A model generated the notes under the pieces. It saw only the letters and a program-made list of their open reading frames with translations, was not told the DNA's origin and searched no databases. Positions 1-6,442 of a DNA stretch of 12,970 nt are shown here, in pieces; positions within the stretch are counted from its first letter, which is position 1, and each line of letters opens with the position of its first letter. Both the position numbers and the translations under genes were made by a program. Source of the DNA: Oscillospiraceae bacterium (GTDB lineage Bacteria; Bacillota; Clostridia; Oscillospirales; Oscillospiraceae); the NCBI GenBank assembly GCA_016297855.1, contig JAEDFW010000048.1, positions 1 through 12,970 of the forward strand, given 5' to 3'.

Positions 1-910
1 TCTGCGTGGCATCGAACAGGGATCCAAAGCGCATGCCGATGATGTCGGAGGAAACGATCTCGTCGGTGTTGTAGCCGAAGGACTCGGTAGCCTCAGCCTT
101 CATCTGGGCGTTGATCTGTTCAACAGTGACAGTGCCCTTGACGACAGCGTTCAGGATGGTGGTAGAGCCAGTGGGAGTGGGCACACGCTGGGCAGCACCG
201 ATCAGCTTGCCGTTCAGCTCGGGGATGACCAAGCCGATGGCCTTGGCAGCGCCGGTGGAGTTGGGGACGATGTTCACAGCAGCAGCGCGGGATCTTCTCA
301 GATCACCCTTTCTCTGCGGGCCGTCGAGCGGCATCTGATCGCCGGTGTAGGCGTGGATGGTGCACATGATACCGGACTCGATGGGAGCCAGATCGTTCAG
401 AGCCTTAGCCATGGGAGCCAGGCAGTTGGTGGTGCAGGAAGCGGCGGAGATGATGTTGTCTTCCTTGGTCAGGGTCTCGTGGTTGACGTTGTAGACGATG
501 GTGGGCAGATCATTGCCGGCGGGAGCGGAGATAACGACCTTGCGGGCGCCTGCGTCGATATGGGCCTGCGCCTTGGCCTTGCTGGTGTAGAAGCCGGTGC
601 ACTCGAGCACGACGTCAACGCCGAGCTTGCCCCAGGGCAGATCGGCAGCGTTCGGCATCTTGTAGATGACGATCTTCTTGCCGTCGACAACGATGTAGTT
701 GTCTTCGCCTTCGCCCTCGTGGAAATCGACCGTGTGGCCCTGCGCAACGTAGTTGCCCTGGGTCGAGTCGTACTTGAGCAGATGTGCCAGCATCTTGGCG
801 GAAGTCAGGTCGTTGATGGCAACAACTTCGTAGCCCTCAGCGCCGAACATCTGGCGGAACGCAAGACGACCGATACGGCCAAAACCATTGATAGCAACTT
901 TAACAGACAT
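1..910 (-). CDS. gap: Glyceraldehyde-3-phosphate dehydrogenase, type I (3' end cut by window edge)
   Basis: Converts glyceraldehyde-3-phosphate, NAD+ and phosphate to 1,3-bisphosphoglycerate in cytoplasmic glycolysis. About 303 codons are visible; a usual family member has about 335, so only the last 30 or so lie outside the window. The N-terminus carries the Rossmann motif NGFGRIGR (residues 8-15) with Asn33-Asp34 at the end of the second strand, where the NAD ribose binds. The catalytic motif SCTTNC holds the nucleophile Cys159, and His186 (in CTIHAYTG) is its partner. DLRRSRAAAVN and VPTPTGS follow in the expected order. The ATG at 908-910 is set by an AAGGAGGA ribosome binding site at 918-925, 7 nt upstream. 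The gene stands alone behind its own strong promoter and diverges from the ABC exporter. The identity is secure; cofactor preference (NAD versus NADP) was not tested beyond Asp34. Confidence 0.97.
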   Translation of the reverse strand, partial: MSVKVAINGFGRIGRLAFRQMFGAEGYEVVAINDLTSAKMLAHLLKYDSTQGNYVAQGHTVDFHEGEGEDNYIVVDGKKIVIYKMPNAADLPWGKLGVDVVLECTGFYTSKAKAQAHIDAGARKVVISAPAGNDLPTIVYNVNHETLTKEDNIISAASCTTNCLAPMAKALNDLAPIESGIMCTIHAYTGDQMPLDGPQRKGDLRRSRAAAVNIVPNSTGAAKAIGLVIPELNGKLIGAAQRVPTPTGSTTILNAVVKGTVTVEQINAQMKAEATESFGYNTDEIVSSDIIGMRFGSLFDATQ

Positions 911-931
911 GGAAACATCCTCCTTATTATT

Positions 932-959
932 CTGCCGCCGGCATGGTTAGAACCGGCAG
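932..959 (-). other. Stem-loop in the gap 5' UTR
   Basis: In the gap mRNA, CTGCCG and CGGCAG (954-959 and 932-937 in plus coordinates) can form a 6-bp GC-rich stem. It encloses a 16-nt loop that could itself pair GGT with ACC. It ends just upstream of the ribosome binding site (918-925) and downstream of the predicted start of transcription. No U-tract follows it, so it is not a terminator. It may stabilise the mRNA or tune translation; that is inference. Confidence 0.4.
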
Positions 960-993
960 GAAAAGTACATTACATACTGTAACATTCTGCTTG

Positions 994-1022
994 ATTATAC
1001 CGTGTTTTGCGTGCAATGTCCA
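994..1022 (-). promoter_or_regulatory. Sigma-A-type promoter for gap
   Basis: Reading the minus strand, TGGACA (1017-1022) and a perfect TATAAT (994-999) are separated by exactly 17 bp. Transcription would start near 987, giving a 5' UTR of about 77 nt. The near-consensus boxes fit a highly expressed glycolytic gene. Confidence 0.8.
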
Positions 1023-1036
1023 GTATCATTTTCGCC

Positions 1037-1051
1037 AAAACATCATGTTTT
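1037..1051. promoter_or_regulatory. Perfect 15-bp dyad upstream of the gap promoter
   Basis: AAAACAT-C-ATGTTTT is a perfect inverted repeat with a single central base. It lies about 15 bp upstream of the gap -35 box, at roughly -50 to -65, a place where an activator or a dimeric repressor could bind. It does not match a regulator motif I recognise. It is AT-rich, so chance is possible. Confidence 0.3.
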
Positions 1052-1143
1052 CTGAAGTTTTTTCTACTGCATCTCCAATAAAAAACCATCTGAGCAGGCG
1101 TCGGCACAAATTCGGATATACTGAATGATTATTCTTGAACTTT

Positions 1144-1168
1144 TTGTGAATTATGGTTTTATTCACAA
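1144..1168. promoter_or_regulatory. Inverted repeat TTGTGAAT-N9-ATTCACAA upstream of the ABC exporter
   Basis: Two perfect 8-bp arms (1144-1151 and 1161-1168) flank a 9-bp spacer. The dyad sits just upstream of the presumed exporter promoter, about 75 bp before the start codon, a natural place for an activator or response regulator. The arms resemble half-sites of the redox repressor Rex, but Rex sites have about 4 bp between TTGTGAA and TTCACAA and here there are 11, so I do not call it a Rex box. Confidence 0.35.
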
Positions 1169-1177
1169 TTGCTGCCT

Positions 1178-1205
1178 TGATTTTGACAGACGTTGTCTGT
1201 AGTAT
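1178..1205 (+). promoter_or_regulatory. Candidate promoter and operator for the ABC exporter
   Basis: TTGATT (1178-1183) and TAGTAT (1200-1205), spaced 16 bp, form a plausible weak promoter. A consensus -35 TTGACA also occurs at 1183-1188, but no good -10 lies at the right distance from it. Within the spacer is a perfect dyad, ACAGAC-GTT-GTCTGT (1186-1200), positioned where a repressor would block RNA polymerase or a MerR-type factor would reshape the promoter. Which boxes are used is uncertain. Confidence 0.4.
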
Positions 1206-1242
1206 GTCTGGTATTCATCGACTGCTCAAAAGGAAGAATGTT

Positions 1243-4206
1243 ATGCTGCAACTAAGCCATATTACAAAGGACTATCAGGCGGGAGACAGCGTCATACATG
1301 CGCTCAAAGACGTCAGTATCCGCTTCCGCCCCAGTGAATTTGTCGCGATTCTCGGCCCTTCGGGCTGCGGAAAGACGACATTGCTCAATATAATCGGCGG
1401 ACTTGACCAGTACACCTCCGGCGATCTTCTCATTTCCGGCATTACCACACGCGAGTTCCGTGACCGTGACTGGGACAGCTACCGCAACCACCGCATCGGT
1501 TTTGTATTCCAGGGCTACAACCTCATCCCCCATCAGACGGTACTGCAGAATGTGGAGCTGGCACTCACGCTCTCTGGTGTCTCCAAGGCCGAGAGACGCG
1601 CCAGAGCCCGTCAGGCATTGGAACGGGTCGGCCTCAGTGATCAGCTGAACAAGAAACCAAACCAGATGTCCGGCGGTCAGATGCAGCGCGTGGCCATTGC
1701 CCGTGCGCTGGTGAACGACCCTGAAATTCTTCTGGCAGACGAGCCGACAGGCGCTCTGGACAGCGAGACCTCGGTACAGATCATGCAGATCCTCAAATCC
1801 ATTTCGCAGGAAAAGCTCATCATCATGGTTACGCATAACCCCGAGCTTGCCGAACAGTACGCCACACGCACCGTGCGCCTGCTCGATGGTCAGATCATCA
1901 GCGATTCCCAGCCGTATGCGCCATCCGTCGATGAAATGCCGATGATCCAGAAGTCGGAAGAAACGCAAAAGCACACCTCGATGTCTTTTTTTACCGCGCT
2001 TGGCCTTTCGCTGAACAACCTGATGACAAAAAAGGCGCGCACCATCTTAACCGCTTTTGCAGGCTCCATCGGCATCATCGGCATCGCGCTCATCCTTGCG
2101 CTTTCCAATGGCATCCAGACCTACATTGATCAGGTGCAGGAGGATACGCTTTCATCGTACCCCATCACTATCGAAGCCGAGTCCATGGATATGGGCGGCA
2201 TGGTCACAGCGCTCATGGGCGCACATGCCAAGCAGAACGACACGCCGCACGAAGAGGGCCGTGTCTACGCCTCGACTGTCATGTATGATCTCATGAACAA
2301 TCTCAACGCCACCGAAACGCAGACCAACAATCTGGCTCCCTTCAAGCAGTATCTGGACAATCCCGACAGTCCCATCCATCAGTACGCCTCGGCCGTTCAG
2401 TATTCCTATGACCTGACGCTTCCGATCTACACACTAGACGCAAACGGCGAGATCGTGAATACCGACGTTCTGGAGTTGCTGCAGACAATGATGTCATCGA
2501 TGTACGGCGGTGACTACAGCTCGTATTTTTCGCAGTTTGGCGACGCATATTCAGCCATGGAGGTGTGGGAGGAAATGCTCCCCGGTGAGGGCGATGCGCT
2601 TGTCAGTCCGCTTATACAGGAGCAGTACGACGTACTCTATGGCTCGTGGCCGCAGCGCTATGACGAGGTAGTGCTCGTCATAGACAAAAATAACGAAATC
2701 AGCGACCTAGTCATGTACGCCATGGGCCTGAAATCTTCCGGAGAAATGGAAGCTGCTATGCGCGCGGCCATGGATGGAGAAAGTATCGATCAGACGCAGG
2801 ACAGCTGGAGCTTTGACGAGCTGTGCGGCAGGACCTTCAAACTGATTTTACCGTGTGAAAACTACCGCTATGACGCGTCCTCCGGCGGTTACACCGATCT
2901 GTCTGTCACAGATGCCGGCATGGACTATCTGTTCGGTTCGGACGACGTAGGCACTACGCTAAAAATTTCAGGCATTGTCCGCGCCAATCCCGAAGCCACA
3001 TCCAGCATGATGAAAGGCGCTATCGGCTATACCAGCGCACTGACGCGCTACGTCATTGATAAAACGCAGGAAGCCCAGATCATCCGCGCGCAGTTGGACG
3101 ATCCCAATACCGACGTGATCTCCGCCCTTCCCTTCCGCACAGGCGACGAGCCTACGCCTACAGCCGAAGAGACGGCCGAGGATGTGTCACAGTTGCTTCA
3201 GGATGCGGACATACAGCAAAAAGCTCAGATGTATCTGGACATGATGTGCGTGCCGGACGAGGCGTATCTCGACACGATGACCAAGCAGAACATGCAGGGT
3301 CTCACGCGTGATGCCATCGAGCAGCAGGTTACAACTTCCTACTCCGAAGAGATGGGCGTGGATTCCGATGAAGTCCGACAATACATCGCGCAGATGGATG
3401 ACGAGACGCTGTTCGGTTATGTGGAATCGTCCATCCGCCGGCAGCTCACTGAGCAGTATGCCGCCGGTGTTGCCGAGCAACTTTCCGCCATGACCAGCGA
3501 GCAGCTCGCCGCAGCCATGGACATGGCCGAATTGACGCAGGCGCAGACGCAGTACCTTTTTGATACCTATATGCCGCCGAAGTACAGCGAGTCGAATTAT
3601 GACGACACTCTCAAGCTGCTTGGCTATGTTGATCTTGAAAAGCCTGCCAGCATCAACCTCTACGCCTCCACGTTCTCGGACAAGGACGCAATTGCAGAGT
3701 GCATAACGGCGTATAACGAATCCATCGGGGAGGATGACGAGATCACCTACACCGACTATGTGGCGTTACTGATGAGCTCGATCACGACCATCATTGATGC
3801 AATCTCCTATGTACTCATCGCGTTCGTGTCGATCTCACTGGTGGTGTCCTCCATCATGATCGGCATTATCACCTATATTTCTGTGCTCGAGCGGACAAAA
3901 GAAATCGGCATCCTGCGCGCCATCGGCGCGTCGAAGCGCGATGTTTCCAATGTCTTTAACGCTGAAACGCTCATCGAAGGCTTCATCGCTGGTCTTATCG
4001 GCATTGGCCTTACCGTGCTACTTATTCTTCCGATTAATGCCATCGTGCGGCATTTGACCGGTATCGCCACACTGGGCGCGATTTTACCCGGAGCTGCCGC
4101 AATAATCCTGATCGCTATTTCAATGCTGCTCACGTTCATCGCAGGTCTCATTCCCTCGCGTCTGGCCGCAAAGAAAGACCCGGTCGTGGCGCTCAGAACT
4201 GAATAA
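1243..4206 (+). CDS. MacB/FtsX-type ABC transporter, fused ATPase and permease, large extracellular domain
   Basis: A 987-residue protein that combines an ATPase and a type VII (MacB/FtsX-like) permease. The ATPase is residues 1 to about 225: Walker A GPSGCGKTT 38-46, Q-loop Gln90, signature MSGGQ 142-146, Walker B ILLADEP 162-168 with Glu167, D-loop ALD 171-173, switch His198. The first membrane helix is about 268-288. A very long extracytoplasmic region of about 560 residues follows, then three helices at roughly 856-880, 912-935 and 945-968. The cytoplasmic loop ERTKEIGILRAIGASKRDV after helix 2 is the family hallmark. Such proteins act by mechanotransmission, moving or extracting substrates at the outer face of the membrane (peptides, antimicrobials, lipids); the substrate here is unknown. 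The ATG at 1243 is chosen because AGGA lies 8 nt upstream and the protein begins MLQLSHITKDY as in relatives; the frame is open 30 codons further upstream, but without support. The gene is monocistronic. Confidence 0.92.
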   Translation: MLQLSHITKDYQAGDSVIHALKDVSIRFRPSEFVAILGPSGCGKTTLLNIIGGLDQYTSGDLLISGITTREFRDRDWDSYRNHRIGFVFQGYNLIPHQTVLQNVELALTLSGVSKAERRARARQALERVGLSDQLNKKPNQMSGGQMQRVAIARALVNDPEILLADEPTGALDSETSVQIMQILKSISQEKLIIMVTHNPELAEQYATRTVRLLDGQIISDSQPYAPSVDEMPMIQKSEETQKHTSMSFFTALGLSLNNLMTKKARTILTAFAGSIGIIGIALILALSNGIQTYIDQVQEDTLSSYPITIEAESMDMGGMVTALMGAHAKQNDTPHEEGRVYASTVMYDLMNNLNATETQTNNLAPFKQYLDNPDSPIHQYASAVQYSYDLTLPIYTLDANGEIVNTDVLELLQTMMSSMYGGDYSSYFSQFGDAYSAMEVWEEMLPGEGDALVSPLIQEQYDVLYGSWPQRYDEVVLVIDKNNEISDLVMYAMGLKSSGEMEAAMRAAMDGESIDQTQDSWSFDELCGRTFKLILPCENYRYDASSGGYTDLSVTDAGMDYLFGSDDVGTTLKISGIVRANPEATSSMMKGAIGYTSALTRYVIDKTQEAQIIRAQLDDPNTDVISALPFRTGDEPTPTAEETAEDVSQLLQDADIQQKAQMYLDMMCVPDEAYLDTMTKQNMQGLTRDAIEQQVTTSYSEEMGVDSDEVRQYIAQMDDETLFGYVESSIRRQLTEQYAAGVAEQLSAMTSEQLAAAMDMAELTQAQTQYLFDTYMPPKYSESNYDDTLKLLGYVDLEKPASINLYASTFSDKDAIAECITAYNESIGEDDEITYTDYVALLMSSITTIIDAISYVLIAFVSISLVVSSIMIGIITYISVLERTKEIGILRAIGASKRDVSNVFNAETLIEGFIAGLIGIGLTVLLILPINAIVRHLTGIATLGAILPGAAAIILIAISMLLTFIAGLIPSRLAAKKDPVVALRTE

Positions 4207-4217
4207 TCACCATAAGT

Positions 4218-4253
4218 AAGAACCGGCAGCAGATGCTGCCGGTTCTTTTATTT
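4218..4253 (+). terminator. Intrinsic terminator of the ABC exporter, shared with the convergent methyltransferase gene
   Basis: A perfect 13-bp stem (4218-4230 with 4235-4247, loop AGAT) is followed on the plus strand by a T-rich tract, TTATTTTT. It lies 11 bp after the exporter stop. The stem directly abuts the stop codon of the convergent methyltransferase gene (TAA, 4248-4250), so it may also stop that transcript, although the minus-strand side has only a poor U-tract. Confidence 0.88.
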
Positions 4254-4772
4254 TTCAAATGTCAGCCTGAACGAGATTCCGTTTTCCTCCCGCACACGAA
4301 GCGTTAGGCCGGCTGTTTTACACATGCCGAGAAACGCGTTGGCATTCTGTGCGCCGTCCAGTTTTACAATCCCGTATGTGGTGTGTACTTTTTCACCATT
4401 CACATCGATATCCAGCTCGATCAGAAACGGCTCGGGATACGCAGACACAACATCAGCGTCCCAAATCGTGACACTGCCGCCCGGCTTCAGAACACGCACC
4501 GCCTCTGCGATTGCCTGCTGCTGCGTATCCGCGTCCATGTACAAAAGGGAGAAGAAAAATGTCGCGTGATTGAAGGCCTCGTCCGGAAACGCAAGCGAGC
4601 GTGCATCCATGCACAGCTTCGTGCAATTATCTGGTACTTCATCCAGTTCTTCCTGCCGGTTGTCGATAGCGGTCACGTTTTGGCCATACACGCGGCTGAT
4701 GATCCCGTCGCCTCCACCGCCGATGTCCAGAATACTACCCTCCAGCTCTTTCCATATTGATATTGCGATCAT
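4248..4772 (-). CDS. Small class I SAM-dependent methyltransferase
   Basis: A 174-residue protein with the class I methyltransferase core. Motif I, ILDIGGGGDG, is at residues 14-23, where the glycine loop holds S-adenosylmethionine. Asp37 in AIDNR is the expected ribose-binding acid, MDAR follows as the adenine-contact region, and VLKPGG marks the end of the core. The N-terminus is unusually short: only 13 residues precede motif I, where relatives often have 30 or more, so any substrate-binding cap would have to come from the C-terminal half. The start is supported by GGGAG 8-9 nt upstream of the ATG. It begins 26 nt after the amidohydrolase stop, so the two genes are almost certainly co-transcribed. 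The substrate is unknown; nothing specific to rRNA, protein or quinone methylation is visible. Confidence 0.85.
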   Translation of the reverse strand: MIAISIWKELEGSILDIGGGGDGIISRVYGQNVTAIDNRQEELDEVPDNCTKLCMDARSLAFPDEAFNHATFFFSLLYMDADTQQQAIAEAVRVLKPGGSVTIWDADVVSAYPEPFLIELDIDVNGEKVHTTYGIVKLDGAQNANAFLGMCKTAGLTLRVREENGISFRLTFEK

Positions 4773-4798
4773 CGCTTATTCTCCCGTCATCTCAAAGA

Positions 4799-6385
4799 CT
4801 ACTTTCGTGTCACGACGCAGCCGGAGAAGCATTCTGCAAATGCGCCGTTTTCCACAGCAATTTTCCCATTCACCAGCACATACCGCATTCCTCGCGCATA
4901 TTGCGCAGGGTCTTCATAGCTTCCGCGCTCGCCTACTGTTTCCGGGTCAAACACGCAAACATCCGCGTCCATGCCTTCCAGAAGTCTGCCCTTTTTCATA
5001 AGGCCAAGTATTTCCGCCGGACGACCGGCCATTTTGTACACAGCCTCCGGCAGCGTCAATGTGTGCGTTTCACGCACATAGCGCTGCAGAACACGTGAAA
5101 ACGCGCCGTAAACACGCGGATGCCACAGGCCCGTGCCCGGATACGTTGCGTCAGAGATGACGCAGGAACAATCGGCCCTAAGAATATCGGCAATATCCTG
5201 CTCGTCAGTGATAAAATCGATCATACTGATTCGGCAGGCCTCATCTTCAAGAAGATCAAATGCACACTCAAATGGATCTTTTCCCAGAAGTTCCGCCGCC
5301 TCGGCCACGCTTTTTCCGGTCAGTGCCCGATTTTCTTCCCTGTTCAGGCTGCTGAGCACAATATGTTCCCAGCCAACCAGCTTCACGATATTCTCAAAAT
5401 CGTCGCCTGTCCGCATCCGTTCGCTCGCACGCGCACGGAACGTTGGGTCATGCAGATTCCGCGTAATCGCCGCCGCACCGCCATACTGCAGCTCGGGCGG
5501 CAGAATATGTACCAGCTGCGTCGAGCCGGCTGGATACGGGTAGACATCGCATCCAATATCAAGTCCTGCCTGCCGTGCGTTTTGCAGCATCTGCAGCATG
5601 TTAGGCACAGCGCTTCGCCAGTTGACCCGGCCGATCGCCTTCAGGTGGCTGATCTCAACCGGCGTATCCACCGTGCGCGCAACAGTAATCATTTCCTCCA
5701 GCGCCTGTACCACGCCGCTGCCCTCCTGACGCATGTGAACAGCAATCGGTATGCCGCTGTGTTCAACTGGCTGCAGCGCCTGAATCAGTTCCTGCGTCGA
5801 GAAAAAGCTCTCCGGCGCATACCCAAGTCCCAGTGAGATACCAAGAACACCGGAACTGAGCGCTTCTTCCAGCCGCGCGCGCAGCTTTTGCTGCGCCGTC
5901 TCGTCCATCTGTGGGGCATAGCCGCACACGCCCGCGCGAAGCGTCCCGAGTCCTGCCAGCATTCCCACATTGATGCGCAGCGGCAGGCTTTTCAGCTGCG
6001 CAAAGTAATCTTCCAGCGTCTGCGTCTGCAGATACTCCGGTACGCAGCCCGTCACAGGTGCAAGGTAGGAGTAAATATCTCCCCGGAATTCCGGCGGACA
6101 AGGCGCAACAGATAAGCCGCAATTACCGTTCACAACGGTCGTCAGTCCCTGCATCAGCTCTGCTCTTCCAAAATCCTCATACAGTGGTCTTGCATCAGCG
6201 TGGCGGTGAATATCAATAAACCCCGGCGTGACGCAGCATCCGCGCGCATCGAGCGTTCGCACGGCCTGAACGCCGCTCAGATTTCCAATGGCGGCAATTT
6301 TCCCATCCTTCACACCCACATCCGCGCAAAAACCCTTGCAGCCCGTGCCGTCAATGACTGTGCCGCCCTGAATCAGGATATCCAA
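4799..6385 (-). CDS. Amidohydrolase of the N-acyl-D-amino-acid deacylase (D-aminoacylase) family
   Basis: A 528-residue amidohydrolase-superfamily enzyme (TIM-barrel, cytoplasmic), most like D-aminoacylases, which release D-amino acids from N-acyl-D-amino acids. Visible family marks: the small beta-sandwich start (GGTVIDGTG) and PGFID ahead of the metal motif His60-x-His62; GNCG with Cys89, matching the zinc-ligand cysteine known in D-aminoacylase; His217 (in VHMRQEG) and His247 (in ISHLK) as the other ligands; catalytic-type Asp412 in VISDATYPGTG; then HPR, YVRE and PAEILGL near the end, all typical of the family. The start is a TTG: it is supported by GAGGGGAG about 5 nt upstream and by DILIQGG beginning right there. 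A promoter lies just upstream, and the methyltransferase gene follows in the same operon. Exact substrate (N-acyl-D-Glu, D-Asp, neutral D-amino acid, or another amide) cannot be read from sequence. Confidence 0.88.
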   Translation of the reverse strand: MDILIQGGTVIDGTGCKGFCADVGVKDGKIAAIGNLSGVQAVRTLDARGCCVTPGFIDIHRHADARPLYEDFGRAELMQGLTTVVNGNCGLSVAPCPPEFRGDIYSYLAPVTGCVPEYLQTQTLEDYFAQLKSLPLRINVGMLAGLGTLRAGVCGYAPQMDETAQQKLRARLEEALSSGVLGISLGLGYAPESFFSTQELIQALQPVEHSGIPIAVHMRQEGSGVVQALEEMITVARTVDTPVEISHLKAIGRVNWRSAVPNMLQMLQNARQAGLDIGCDVYPYPAGSTQLVHILPPELQYGGAAAITRNLHDPTFRARASERMRTGDDFENIVKLVGWEHIVLSSLNREENRALTGKSVAEAAELLGKDPFECAFDLLEDEACRISMIDFITDEQDIADILRADCSCVISDATYPGTGLWHPRVYGAFSRVLQRYVRETHTLTLPEAVYKMAGRPAEILGLMKKGRLLEGMDADVCVFDPETVGERGSYEDPAQYARGMRYVLVNGKIAVENGAFAECFSGCVVTRK

Positions 6386-6408
6386 TACCGCTCCCCTCTT
6401 TCGACAAT

Positions 6409-6437
6409 ATTCTACCGCGCAGCGCAGTAAATTGCAA
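6409..6437 (-). promoter_or_regulatory. Candidate promoter for the amidohydrolase-methyltransferase operon
   Basis: On the minus strand TTGCAA (6432-6437) and TAGAAT (6409-6414) are separated by exactly 17 bp, just after the ABC-F stop codon. Transcription would start near 6402, only about 16 nt before the TTG start, leaving just room for the ribosome binding site. No terminator is visible between the ABC-F gene and this point, so read-through from the ABC-F promoter is also possible. Confidence 0.55.
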
Positions 6438-6442
6438 CCTTC

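Noticed and set aside
353..982. Plus-strand ORF of 209 residues opposite gap
   Set aside because: It is antisense to the securely identified GAPDH gene, has low-complexity Val/Asp/Gly-rich composition, no ribosome binding site and no recognisable domain.
1144..1168. Rex (redox repressor) box
   Set aside because: The arms resemble Rex half-sites, but the gap between TTGTGAA and TTCACAA is 11 bp rather than about 4, so the half-sites would be wrongly phased.
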